Positions 63,881 to 64,000 of a stretch of 64,000 nucleotides of DNA are shown here, one piece after another; position 1 is the stretch's first letter; each line of letters begins with the position of its first letter. The translations under genes were made by a program, and so were the position numbers. This DNA is from Bermanella sp047621325. Its GTDB lineage: Bacteria > Pseudomonadota > Gammaproteobacteria > Pseudomonadales > Oceanobacteraceae. The stretch spans positions 124,001 through 188,000 of the forward strand of contig JBLHLT010000003.1 in NCBI GenBank assembly GCA_047621325.1, given 5' to 3'. The notes under the pieces were generated by a model. It had not been told where the DNA came from. It ran no database searches and worked only from the letters and a program-made list of their open reading frames with translations.

Positions 63881-64000
63881 GTGTTATCTCCAGTGTGCAA
63901 TGTGTTGTGTAATATGTGGGGCCACATTGTCGCCTCGCCCAATTATAATGCTTAAAAAAACACCTAAAAATGAACGGGCTTTGTTTTTATTTTTATGGTT

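Overview
The window looks like chromosome from a marine gammaproteobacterium of the Oceanospirillales/Pseudomonas-Marinobacter type. The evidence is the moderate to low GC, the order dacA-rlpA-mltB-rodA-mrdA-rlmH-rsfS-nadD-proA, an AlgP-like Lys/Ala/Thr-rich protein, Na/Oceanospirillales-style nitrate assimilation genes and several degenerate signalling proteins. I cannot name the genus. I found no rRNA, tRNA, CRISPR array, prophage or insertion sequence.

Positions 1-20.2 kb are mostly housekeeping: dsbD (disulfide reduction), an H1-like nucleoid-type protein, a long minus-strand run for lipoylation (DUF493-lipB-lipA) and for peptidoglycan synthesis and turnover (dacA, rlpA, mltB, rodA, mrdA), then rlmH, rsfS, nadD and proA. 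A plus-strand trio follows: two membrane proteins with decayed GGDEF domains and a DedA protein. Then come a calcium-binding-repeat secreted protein, two small unknown proteins, ubiX and mpl.

Positions 20.4-38.3 kb hold transport and nitrogen genes. A tandemly duplicated pair (coiled-coil porin plus small PstS-like periplasmic protein) is followed by an assimilatory nitrate regulon: a PP2C-kinase fusion protein, a NarK-type transporter, an alginate-export-type porin, two secreted PilJ/NarX-like sensory domain proteins, nirB, nirD, a flavoprotein electron-transfer subunit and nitrate reductase. Sigma-54 type -24/-12 elements lie in front of the transporter, the porin and nirB, and an intrinsic terminator sits inside the nirBD-nitrate reductase run. 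Together these point to nitrogen (NtrC-type) control plus possible antitermination.

Positions 38.4-43.5 kb carry ppa and a curious divergent group: a cyclic-nucleotide-binding domain fused to an AdhE-like acylating aldehyde dehydrogenase, facing a triple-repeat protein of unknown function and a second unknown protein. This is the best candidate here for an undescribed system.

Positions 43.5-64 kb are amine and amino acid catabolism: aminotransferase, gabD, LysR regulator, puuB-like oxidase, D-alanine catabolism (lrp, dadA, alanine racemase), an azlC (frameshifted)/azlD exporter, two class I glutamine amidotransferases and a potFGHI polyamine ABC transporter. Among them are an alpha/beta hydrolase, a thioesterase, a 54-residue DUF6435-like gene, and a DAHP synthase preceded by an aromatic-rich leader peptide and attenuator.
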